Shown here piece after piece: positions 1 to 10,550 of a stretch of DNA of 64,000 nt. The first letter of the stretch is position 1; each line of letters starts with the position of its first letter. This DNA is from Heterobasidion occidentale. Lineage: Eukaryota; Basidiomycota; Agaricomycetes; Russulales; Bondarzewiaceae. The stretch is taken from NCBI GenBank assembly GCA_039111635.1, contig JBCAQO010000012.1, forward strand, positions 868,001-932,000, written 5' to 3'. The notes beneath the pieces were generated by a model that was not told where the DNA came from, searched no databases, and saw only the letters and a program-made list of their open reading frames with translations. The translations under genes and the position numbers were made by a program.

Positions 1-1211
1 AGGTGGAACTGGAGGGCTCGGAGGTGGTAGACGAGAGCATGAGGCTTGGAGGCGAGAGGGGAGGCGAGTCGGAAGGCGGTGTACCAGAGACCTCCTGTAT
101 GAATTCAGTCAGTTCCTCGACATGCAACATTTAAGGGAACATGCAAGAGAACATGCAAGGCTAGAAGAGCATGACTTGCCATCTTGTCCAGTAACCACGG
201 TGCAGAAAACCGTTACTAAAAACCGAAGGATATTCTCCTTCAGGACAGACGCTCCCACGGAAGCGTGCTGTGCGAAGGCAGGTTCCTGGCGAGGTCTAGT
301 CGGAAAGTGTGGCCTTTTAAAGAGGAAGAACAAGGGACATGCAGGTGGATGCGAGAGATGTGGCACTGGGTGGTTTTGTCCGCACCGCTCTGGTGGTGAT
401 CAATCCGCTTGGCCTTGTGGCCGTTGTTCGCAACACCGCCGATGACGGCACAGTTGCCCCAGAGTACGTAATACTCGACAATTTGCCACCAGTTGCAACC
501 GCCATGTGATCGAGTGCGGCAACCCACTTGTCCGCCATATATTCCCAAAAATGCCACCGTCGTTTCACTCTGCTTCCGTTCCTTCCACCTGCAAGGCGGT
601 ATCATTCTTTCGTCGACATCTGACCGCAATGTCTTGTAGATGGTGCGTATCGGTTATTGCTCTCGACAAACACATGTATGCACGCGCGGATAAACAATGG
701 AGGATCCGACCATGTTTCTTCGTGACCCACATCGTGTGCAATCTGTCTAGCCAAGGCGTCCACTGGCTGATAAATTCCCTACTGTAGCCTGTAAGGTGTT
801 GCAGTGGCATGGACACCTATCGATTGACAATTGGCATCGCTTAGATGGTATTCACGACGATTCAAGCGTCGAATCCCATCAGAACAGTGGAACTTTATAA
901 TCCTGGGCTGACTGACATTCCTGACTCCAACAGCGCGCACGGCGAAGCGCTGAAGCTCTGACAACTGGACCTTCCACCCGTCTCAACCCAGAGTCCTTAC
1001 AGCGTCGAACACCACGTTCTTCTGGACTATAAACCCCTCCGACCTAGTATCTTACATGCTCATATGGACATGGACAACATCGCCTCCTGATCTCAGACAA
1101 TCCCGTGCAAGCCCGCGTTCTGCACGATCACTCAGATTTGGAGTATTCATGTTTTGACGACTGAGTACGTGCTTACAGTATGCTTACGCACTCTACATCG
1201 CGCGCATCACT
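1..1211. other. No assignable gene
   Basis: I see no convincing gene here. Short open frames exist on both strands but none shows a recognisable motif or a coherent splice chain. The conserved last exon of the adjacent esterase gene was looked for on the minus strand in this stretch and was not found. Confidence 0.5.
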
Positions 1212-1328
1212 CTAATTGGTATCCACTAGCGTCTTTCTTTGCGGCGCACCCATTCACAGACGTCCGATATCAGCGCAGACAGCGTATCCCCATTTATTTT
1301 ATGAAAAGCATGTTAGCAGCGAACAAAC

Positions 1329-2954
1329 CTGTGCAAGTCCACAAACGCGACGTTCGTCCCGTTCGTCGCGCGCGCCTCGCGCAGGTACGCGAACACCCGG
1401 TCCTGCAGCGCGTCCGTTCCCGCGTGTGACTTGTACATCTACAAGCGCATCCATCGCGTCAGCGTACATTGAGATTCAAGCTTTCAAGCTCCAAGGCATG
1501 TCGATCCCCCATAGCATACGACGGACCGGAAGCGAAATATATGTCTCGTGTGGCGCACTCACCCCATGCACGAGTATGTTCTTCGCACCCGCGGCTTGCA
1601 GCTCTCCCAGCTTGCCTACCTACGACCACAAACGTCAGCAAGCCGCGGATCGCCCATGCCTCAGATGGATCTCACATAAGTCTCGTACGCAATATTGTAG
1701 TCGCCTCCTAGAATAGAACATTCAATGCGCGGTCCTCTCTTCATAACGCACGGCTCTCGCCGCGCCAGTACATACCTAGCTCGAACTGTCCATCGTCGCT
1801 TGTAATCCGGTCCGGCAATCAATCATTGTGCCCACGGATCCTGCAGAGCATACTACCAAAGAAACGAGCGCTCACTTGATTCCAAAAGCGACCGTGTACA
1901 GCGTCTCGCTTGGGACGAGCGCGTCCAAGAACTTGCCTTGCTGCATGAACAGCCGTGTTTCCGCTATGAAATCCGTACGCAGCGTCCCGCCCTAAGCACA
2001 CAACACACACGCGCGCGCACACAGTTGACACGCGATTCGCCGTGAGGGCACGAACGAAAAGCCACCATTCGCGAACGGACATACGGCAGCAGGGTTCGTG
2101 GTGTTATACGCCGCATTGTCGATCACCGCGCCGCCCCACGCATACTGCGCCGCCCCAAATCAAACCAAACGAAAGCACAGGACAAGACAGGAAAGGAAAG
2201 GAAAGGAAAGGAAAGGAAAGAGGGGGAAAATCAGTCAACGCGCACGGACGTCCGTCAGCAGTGCAGCACAAGTCTCAGACGCACATTGAGCAGCTTCGCC
2301 CCGAACGCGTTCGCCATGTCTTCGACCCATATAAAGCCGTTGCTCGCGCGCCGGTTCTCCGTCAGCCTCGAGCCCGCCGACGGCGAAGGCGGCCACAGCA
2401 CGGGCGGGACGGGCACCGTGCCGTTCGCTGCCCGACCGCCGACACGCCCCAAATTCCGCAGGCGACCCATCCATGAAGCGAGAGCAGGAGCAGGGGCAGG
2501 AGCAGGAGCACCGTCGTCTCTTGGCCACACAAAAAAAAGAACAAACGCTCACCCCCGTTCGACGTCCAGCTATCCCCAAACGCCACGACCGTCCTGCCCA
2601 GCGCACGCACGCACCCAAATCAGCGAGCAACGTCACAAATACGGACCCGGCGGGAGCGACCCAGCCAGGCAGCAGTCGCCCCCACGGCACGCACCTCGTC
2701 GCGCCCAACACGATGCCCGCGTTCACCTCCGCAAACCCCGTCGCGTTCCCCTTCCCCGTCGCGCCCAACGATCCACACGCCGGCTCGACCGCAAGCCTTA
2801 GCGGAAACGTCGCGTTCACGAGCGTCGGCCAGCGGCCTCCCGCCGCCGCCATCGCCTCCGTCGTCTCGGTCGTCGCAGAATAAGCGCGTGCCGCAGGCGG
2901 AGCCGCCAGCACCAGCACCAGCACCAGCGGGAACGTAGCTCCGACACTGAGCAT
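1329..2954 (-). CDS. Secreted GDSL (SGNH) esterase, 3' end unresolved
   Basis: Nine exons join in frame: 2954-2695, 2593-2553, 2427-2285, 2144-2085, 1991-1876, 1798-1776, 1707-1676, 1619-1563 and 1438-1329, giving 280 codons plus two bases. The N-terminus (MLSVGATF then a Leu/Val/Ala core ending AARA) is a signal peptide; an in-frame ATG six codons upstream at 2972 is an alternative start. VVAFGDSWTSNGG is the GDSL block with the nucleophilic Ser, YAWGGAVIDN the Gly block and VAFGINDDGQ the Asn block. The family hydrolyses ester bonds outside the cell, often acetyl groups of plant polysaccharides; the substrate is not visible. The final exon with the catalytic Asp-x-x-His pair was not found. 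A very short last exon could end the frame at 1212, which would give an enzyme lacking that pair. The gene is either truncated or its last exon has diverged. Confidence 0.8.
2190..2220. repeat. GGAAA pentanucleotide microsatellite
   Basis: Six tandem GGAAA units lie inside the third intron of the GDSL esterase. On the coding strand they read as a pyrimidine-rich TTTCC tract about 50 bases upstream of the 3' splice site. Confidence 0.9.
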
Positions 2955-2972
2955 GATCGCAATAGATCGCAA

Positions 2973-3650
2973 GTCCAGGCAAGGCGAGAGGAGAGCAAGC
3001 TGACTTGCGACAAAGCAAAGACCGAGGCTCCATCGTCTCGAGAACTAGCTAGCTCATAGATATACCCCTCCAGAACGGTCGACACGTCCCATGATGAGGA
3101 CGAGGAGCGCGTGAAGTCCTAGATGTAAAATGGCGAATTCCCAAGAGTGTCACGATGGCGGCAGCTGATCATGATCTCTCAGAAACGACCGTCTCTTCTG
3201 CACAAGATGACGATGACGCCTCTTCATGGACGAGTGAAGAGATCCAGCGGGCCGCGGTCCCCCCGCCCCACTCTAACTTCTCCCAAAATAACTCTGCTGA
3301 GAGTAAGTTTACAATCACCTCGTCCACGCCCCACAGCTTTGCGTTCCAACAGACAAAAACACAGAACCATATGCATCAATTTGAATCGATTACACAAAAC
3401 ATGCGGCTCCCAAAGTGTCTGACTCGACTGCACGACGAGGCCCTCTGTGCCCTCATTCGCGCTCGTAGACTACGCAATCCATCTGACAACGTTCGTATTT
3501 TAATTCGTAAAGTCGTGTCCGCCACCTCCCAACGCCACTCCACTTCCAAGCTCATGCTATCTGGACCTCTGGGTCGCATCCACCAATATGCAAACACTCT
3601 AACGAATCCAATCATGCAGCAGACAAGAGAACAATATGCAAATGAGCTGA
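2973..3650. other. Spacer between esterase and desaturase
   Basis: This stretch is upstream of the esterase start and downstream of the desaturase stop. A plus-strand frame at 3155-3808 overlaps the last desaturase exon and shows no motif. A weak TATA-like element (minus strand, near 3056-3066) sits about 100 bases upstream of the esterase ATG. I see nothing else. Confidence 0.5.
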
Positions 3651-5330
3651 TTAACCGAGCATGCCCTCGCCGTCCGAGTACGCGGTGGAACTGTAGGGAC
3701 TCGAGAGTTCGGTGTGACGGGCGACCCGCAGACGTTGTGATGGCGGAACGGACTTCTCTTCCAGCCCGTGGGGTTGACCACCGTGCAGGATGCCAACGCG
3801 CATCATAGAAAGAAGCTAGAACGCAGGCATGAGCCAAAATGGATAGACATGCGGAGAATGGAAGACGTACGTTGTGCGCAGCATTCGAGTGGTCGTAAAC
3901 ACCGCCGAAAAACGCTGTCGTCGCGTCCTTGCCAATGTTCTTCACGAGGAGGTGGCGGCCTCCAGGGTGTTCATCAATGAACGACGCGACATCGTGAATA
4001 AAGCCCGAGATCAGGACCAATGGACGCTTCTCGGACTGCTCCTGGACTGTTTAGCGAATGATCAATCAGAAAGAGCGCGTTTACGGGACAGAGGCAAGGG
4101 GACTGACAGCTCTGCCAAGAGACAACGGGAAGCTCTTGGGTGTCCTGTGGCCATTCCAATCCATCCTGTGTATCACGCAGGCGCTTGAGCTGCATGGTAA
4201 GCTGGCCTTTTCTGACCTCGTTGTCGGGGAACGTCTAAACTGGGTTCAGTGACAGTCGAGCAAGCCAGAATACTCGGGCTCACCTTGAGATGCGAGGCAA
4301 GGCCGAGCATGCCGCAAAGCGCGATAAACCATTTCGTAGGGTCGTACTGATACCACTTGATGGCGTTCCGGTAATCCATAGGGAACTGGTGGTGGAAGTT
4401 GTGGTAGCCCTCGCCGATAGTCACAAGGGCAGTGACGAGATGGTCGCGCGGAGTGTGCTTGTCATCAAACGGCGCCTCGCCAAGGTAATGAGCAAGCGAG
4501 TTGACACAGAACGTGCTGTGGTGTACGAAGCACAAGCGCGCTGCGCCAGCATAGACATAACCACCGCGCCAGTCGCCCCACAGAAGTCCAGGAATGAGAG
4601 TGGGAATACCGAAGCCCATGCTGAAGATGAGCCAGATGTACCAGCGGTGCTGCCACCTGACGATGTCGCTCTTGCTGAGATCACTGACGTCGGCGACACC
4701 AGGCTTGCGGCGGGGCTTGACAATCATCCAGCCGACATGAGACCACCAGAGACCCTTGTGGGCGTTGTAAGGATCAAGTTCGGTGTCGGTATACCGATGG
4801 TGGGCGCGGTGGCCCCGAGACCACCACTTGATGGAGCCCTCCACAGCGCCAGCACCTGCGGCGGCAAGGAAGTACTGCAAGGGCTTGGACGCGTTGTATG
4901 AACGATGCGCCCAGAAACGATGGTAGCCCGCAGTGATGCCTGAAAGAGTGGCGTTTGAGTTGGGGCACAGGCCGCTGGCGCGGCGAACAAAGGACGTACC
5001 GAGCCCGGTGACGAAATAATAGAAAACCGCAAATGCCGCTGTCTCCCATCTCAGCTTTGTCGTGAACGCGCCATAAGTCGCGATGAGGGGCGTGACGGTG
5101 AGGACGGCCAAGCTGATGTAGTTGAGCTCCTTCCACCAGTTCTCCCACGTTACGGGCGGGAGGGGCTTGGTCGTCTTGAGGGTGTAGTCGACGTAGTTGT
5201 CCGGGACGTTCATGTCCGCGGGGATCTCAGCCTCGAGAGCGGCCACCTTTGACTGGGGCGGAGTTAACGGCGGGGTGAAGGGGGCGACGTCGGGCGGAGG
5301 GGTCTTGCGTGAAGGATAGACGGTTGACAT
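3651..5330 (-). CDS. ole1: Stearoyl-CoA delta-9 desaturase with cytochrome b5 domain
   Basis: Five exons (5330-5000, 4939-4284, 4234-4108, 4046-3871, 3815-3651) give exactly 485 codons (484 residues). The enzyme puts a cis double bond into palmitoyl- and stearoyl-CoA at the ER membrane. The three histidine boxes are visible: HRFWAHR, HRAHH and HNFHH. Hydrophobic segments flank them. The C-terminal part after VLISGFIHDVASF is a fused cytochrome b5 domain with the haem motif HPGG, as in yeast Ole1. Length and order match fungal Ole1. The first intron is 60 nt, a multiple of three and free of stops, so an unspliced reading looks open but inserts 20 foreign residues just before the first box. A TATA box lies about 95 bases upstream of the ATG. 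Identity is very secure; the symbol is by homology. Confidence 0.97.
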
Positions 5331-6081
5331 GGGTGACGGGAGGAAGGAAGAGAAGAGAGAGCGGAGGACAGGAAGGAGGAAGGGAAGGGAGGCAGTGGCT
5401 AGGAACGTGTCGCGCGCCGGTTTATATACTCACACAATGCGTTGGGGAGCTTGCAGCTCGGTGCACGCTTCCCGCCCAAACACCCAACACACACGCCCAG
5501 GTCTCCATCCGCGCTGCGATGCCCCTCCATCACACCGCCTCAGTGCTTCGCCCGTTCATCGCAGCAGCGCAGAATGCACTGTGTCCGCCGAACATTGTTC
5601 TTTCGTGCGCTCCTTGCCTACGCGTTCATTCTCTCCTCCTGCGCGGCGGAAGGAACGCCACATCTGGTCTCCGCAACCGCCCTTGGGGATCGCTTACTCA
5701 TCTTTTTTTGTTGGGGATGCCCGCTTTTGGCAACTGCGTTTCCGTCTGCGTCACCACCGGAAAATGCCTCCGTTGCTATCACAAGTCTCCACGTCCAGCG
5801 CCAGCCTCGACGCATTGAATGCTCGTTGCATACAGCGCCTGCAACATCGAAGTCCTACCCAGACGTCAGCGAACGCGTCATTTTGGGAGCAAGAGCTCAC
5901 TGAGGTATGCAAAAAGCCCGCAGATCAGCAATCGTTCACATGTTCACATGTTACAGCGGGCAAACAGCGGAAATGGTAATGGACGAGTACCGTGAAAACA
6001 AAATAAGATTCTGGTATGTAGATATGAATGATAATCACAGATAACGATTGACCCCAGCGTAGATGCGAACCCGGACGCGCT
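5331..6081. other. Spacer upstream of desaturase
   Basis: This is the promoter side of the desaturase and the downstream flank of the G-alpha gene. Plus-strand frames around 5442-5903 have no motif and no supporting splice chain. A short repeat of tcacatgt occurs near 5936-5951. I see no gene. Confidence 0.5.
5421..5430 (-). promoter_or_regulatory. TATA box of the desaturase gene
   Basis: On the minus strand the sequence reads agtatataaa, 91-100 bases upstream of the desaturase ATG at 5330. Spacing and sequence fit a fungal core promoter. Confidence 0.6.
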
Positions 6082-8802
6082 CTACATGAGAAGCGACGAC
6101 TTGTTCAAGTTGTCGCGCATGACCAGCTCCGTGACTGTCCCCGAAAGAATCCGGAATACCGCGGGGAACAGAAACAACAAACAACAAAGAAACAGCCTCA
6201 GCGACGCGCAGCACGACGGCCTAGACGGGCACGTACCATCGACCAGGATGTGATGCGTCGCCTTGGTATCCTAATCGTAGCAGAAAGGGCGCGGTCAGAT
6301 ACGGCATAGCACGTTCGAAGCAGACGAGGGGGGCTTCACGCACGACGACCGAGGTGAAGTGGCAGAAGAACGGCCTTGGCGAGCGCGAGTGGTCCTTGAA
6401 GATCCCGGCGAACTTGCGGCGCATGTCTGCAAAGCAAAGCAGGGCCCTTCCGCGTCAATTTACGACGGGCGACGGCGGCGGCGATACGGAGGCAGAGGAG
6501 AGAGAAGACGGTGATCGTGAAACAGGAGACACAACGTCGCAAAGAAACACAATAGATGGCAGGCGCACGCACAGGTAGACACCGATTCGTAGTCGTTCGG
6601 GCGTGTCCCGTACGACGTGATGAACCGCGCGAACGGCACGCCCGCCTTGAGCTTCTCCGTCAGGATGTCGCACTTGTTCAGAAAAAGCACGATGTTCGTC
6701 CGCGCGAGCAGCGGGTTCGACACGACCGACTTCCACAGGAGCACCGAGTCTTCCTGCGGCCGCGACCGTCGCCCAAGCCAGAGTCGAGGTGAGCGCGTGT
6801 CCCGTTTTCCGCACGTGTGGAGGAAGTCCAGCATGGATGTGAACGAATGAACGAGTGAGTCTCTGGGCAGAGCGGAGGACAGGAAGCGGGGAAAGGGGAG
6901 AGAGCTTCCACGCACCAGCCGGCCAACACTCGGGTCTTCTTCCAGGACCTGATCGAACGGACTTAGAGGCGCGAGGAAGATAATGGCGTCCATGTCGTCA
7001 AAGAAAGGTATCCACGCGGCTGCCATCCAGAACCAGAACGATCATCAACGTCAACAATGACAGCAAAGAAAGGCCACCAGCGACACAAGGGTAGGTTCTC
7101 TGACCTCGCTAGATCACGAACGTCCTTTGTTAACCTCTAAAATTCCTTTGTACAGTCGAGACATACATGGAGAGGAACTCACACTGGATCTATGTCCGCC
7201 GACATCGAACACGCGCCACTCGGGGCTGAGAATGTTGTCTTCTCGGAAACCGGCGTATCGGTGAGCAGGGACTGAGAGTGAAAGATTCATTGGTGCACTT
7301 ACTCGCCGACAGGGTGAATCGATGTTCCGAGACACCTAGCGTCTTGATTCGAGCCCGTAGAATCTCGTCTGGTGTTGAGCATGTGAGTTTTCAACACTAC
7401 ATTCAGCAGCTATATGCGCGGACGTACCGTCTGATGGAACATAACGAAGCGCCGTGACCCGATGCAAACAATCTAGAAAGCTGCGTCGCGACGTGAGTTC
7501 GGGGAGATTTAGCCCACCCTCTCCATCTCCACACGCCACACATAATTTTCAGGAACGGACAACTCACAATCCTGACATCTCCTCCAGCCGCAGCCCCTGC
7601 GCCTTCAGCAACTGGTGCGTCAGTGGGTCCGCCCACAGCTGCATCATATCGTCCCCGCACATATGAATGATCCTCCCCGGGTCGTCCGGGTCGTCCCAGT
7701 CGATCCCGTCGCCCTCGTCGTCCCCCTCCTTCTCTGCACCCACCAGTTTCCCTAACCTGCCCTTCCACCCAGACCACGAATTTACCTCGAGCTCCTTCGG
7801 GACCTGCACTCGCTGGCGCCTGTTCATGGCGCCGTCCCCACCGGCGCCCAGCCTGTCCTGCGGCAAGTTCGTCAGCGCCGCGAAGTGCGCCGACCGCTTG
7901 TACTTGCCCGTCGGGCACGCAGAGAGCTTGCCCACAAGGAACTCCTCGACTTGCACGAGCGGCGAGAGCCGCATCTTGAGGCGCAGGTGCTCGTCTGTGA
8001 GGTTCGGGAGCGCGTGCGCCGCGTCGGAGAGCGAGCGCGGGGACGCGGGGAACACGCGCGCCGCGGCGTCGCGCTCGCGCTGTTGCTGCTGCCGGTGCGC
8101 CTCGGACATGATGTCGAGGATGAGGTGGATCGAGCGCACGACGTTCAGCTGGATAACCGCGCGCCAGATTACGCGCTCGGCGCGGAAGGCCTAGCGATAT
8201 GAGAGCATGGGGACAAGTGCAGAAGGCAGGAGATTTCGGAGAAGGAGCAGAAGAAGGAAGTAATATTATGCGTCTCGGGGTCATTTCTAGGTAACTTCGT
8301 GAACTTGCCTTCGGAGAAGCCATGAGTTGGAAATCTGTCCCATGAAGGGCAAGAAGAACCATACGTCATTTAAATACATCGTCGTCCAGAGGGGCTAGAA
8401 GGCAGGGGGAGGGTGGGTAGGAGGCTGGAGACGTACTTTTTAGTGTAGTAGATTTCCCTTCGGACCAAGTCAGGACTCGATTCAGCACGTCCCAACGACC
8501 GGCCCGCAGGAAAACGCCACATACCTGATTCGCTCTGACCTGCAGCGCGCGCGCACACGACTGTCAACGAGAGATCAAGAGCATTCAGAGGCTGCACACG
8601 CACCGAGCAAGAGGACTTTGACTGGTTTGGGGCCCTTTCTTGCGGCGAGCCTCTCCTGATTAATCTGGTCGTCGATCTGGTCGGATATCCGGCGCGCTTC
8701 CTGCTCCGCGAGCAGACGCGCTTCGCGCGCCTCGTCCGTCTCGTCGTGCGGTGGCTCGGTGAGGTAAGTCAAAGGGTCGTCGTATGGGCTCAGCGGGGGC
8801 AT
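6082..8802 (-). CDS. Atypical heterotrimeric G protein alpha subunit
   Basis: Thirteen exons sum to 515 codons (514 residues), well above the usual 350-ish. G1 is GQSESGKSTT, G3 is DVGGHRS, G4 is NKCD, and the G5 region reads TKATHH where canonical proteins have TCAT-like sequence. The helical domain (about residues 120-300) has a long acidic insert around DWDDPDDPGR. The N-terminus MPPLSPYDDP lacks the MGxxxS myristoylation signal and the C-terminus ends SSLLM without the Gi-type Cys. In G3 the catalytic Gln is replaced by His. I recall this pattern from expanded basidiomycete G-alpha families. Exons 2 to 4 are only 15, 21 and 26 nt and carry the P-loop. The intron at 8308-8191 uses a GC donor. 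The protein presumably binds GTP and acts in receptor signalling, but hydrolysis and membrane anchoring may differ from classical subunits. Confidence 0.93.
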
Positions 8803-9044
8803 GGTGCACACGCGGGGGAGGGGGCGGGGGGCAGGGGATAGTGGTACGAGATAAAGTGTGTGATCTGGGGGGCGAATAAGGGAGTTGAGCGGGCGCTTGG
8901 AAGAGCAGACCAACCTTGGATGGTTCGTTGCTTCGAATGGACTGTCACGGAGTTTGTACTGCCTCGTCGGGAAGACGTATATAGGGTGCGCAGATGATGG
9001 GGCGGAGGAGCCGTCGAGAGGGGATGGTACGACGGAGAGGCAGC

Positions 9045-9077
9045 GGTGGTGGTGGTGGTGGTGGTGGTGGTGGTGGT
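9045..9077. repeat. GGT trinucleotide microsatellite
   Basis: Eleven GGT units lie about 240 bases upstream of the G-alpha start codon, in its promoter or 5' leader. Confidence 0.9.
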
Positions 9078-10075
9078 CAGGAGCAAGAGGGGACGGGCAG
9101 ACGAGGCGAGCAGTGGAGCCAAAGGAGCATGGGGCAGACCGTCGCATTACCGCACCGAGGCTGGACGGAAGAGAAGAATAGAAAAAACAGACGTTCTTTG
9201 CCCGCATCACCTCACCGCACGTGGCTTGATCCTGCGCCGTTCATTGATTTCATTATTAATTTACATACAGACCTGGGCGTTTGGCCTGTGGAAGCACTCG
9301 GGGCCTCGCCGTAAGATTTGATGGGCGCGAGGAAGCGGGGCTGGAGGGGTCGCGATCTATCTCTGATCACAACACACGCCCACCTCGACAATCGTGATCA
9401 CCCTCGAGACTGTTCGTTAAGCCATGGGACTTCTGATCCATCACTCACGTCCAGCACAGCGTGGTTCCCGCGCGTTGTGCAGTGACCCAAGTGTCTCTGA
9501 AAAGTCGCATCGACCACGAGGAGACATTTCACGAGTGCGCGCGTGAGCCCATTCCCTCTAAACCTGGTTTCCCCCGGACGCTGTCGCGGAGTTCAGAATC
9601 AGCACTAGCCGAGAAAAGGTTTGCTTCCGTTCATCATACAGTATCGATCGTGAACCCAATCGCGCCGACGCCGACGGGGATCTTCATGGACAACCAGGCT
9701 GTCCTGACGCCGTCCATTGTTCATCCTCGAACACAGCATCGTCGCTCTGAATGGCCCTCACAGGGATAGCACTCGCCCATCCCATCGTCGTCGTCGTCGC
9801 ACCGCCATTCATCTCATCCAGATCGCCGCAGGGAGGCACGGTCGTCCAAGGGCAGATCAAGACTACGCGCGTCGCGATAGGAAACGTGGCACGACCAACA
9901 CTGCTACACCTAAGTCCCACCTCGAACATCACTCCAGGCTCCCCACCGCAACGAGCCAGACACGACTCTGGAGCCCAACAGAAAAGAGGGCAGCCGGCGC
10001 GTCTTACAGCATGCTTCCCAGTCGGTATCCCCGCCGACATCAAGCCCGCGACTCCCGATTCGCTCGCCGCCCTCG

Positions 10076-10550
10076 TCGCGCCGCGAACGTCGGCGGTGCT
10101 GCCAACATATCGCGAGGCTCGTGCCGCGCGACTGCGCGCTGATGATGATGATCGCATGCTCGCCATTCCCTTGCTGAGGTCAGCCCGCCATGCATCGCGC
10201 CCTCGCGTCTGCCGCTTTCGACCGTGCCCGTCCGTCCGCGCCCGCTACCCCCAAAAAGACGAACCTGAAACACGAGGAAGTCGTGTCGCAGCGTGCGCAG
10301 TCGAATCCGAGCTATAGAATCCTGCGCGATCATCATCCTCACCCTTTGACATCAGCTACACCAGGGATGGGCGTCGTGCGTGTTCCACGTTGGAGCAAGC
10401 GAGGAGCTGCCACGAGCGAAAATAAAGCTGATGTGCTCACCGCTTTCCTTACGCCGCGAACCTCGGCGGTGCTGCTCATCGGCGAGGCTCGCACGGCCCT
10501 GCTAAGACCAATCCGCCATGCATCACGCCTCGCGTCCGCCTATTGTCGAT
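10076..10550. repeat. Degenerate direct duplication
   Basis: Two imperfect copies are visible, roughly 10076-10222 and 10450-10550, offset by about 375 bases. Both contain cgccgcgaac(g/c)tcggcgg, then gcgaggctcg, then cgccatgcatc(g/a)cgcc. The copies differ by substitutions and indels. What the ancestral unit was is unknown. Confidence 0.6.

Noticed and set aside
843..895. cgtcgaatccc near a possible A box, tRNA-like
   Set aside because: The arms do not pair into a cloverleaf and spacing is wrong.
3155..3808. 217-codon plus-strand frame
   Set aside because: It overlaps the last exon of the desaturase on the opposite strand and has no protein-like pattern.
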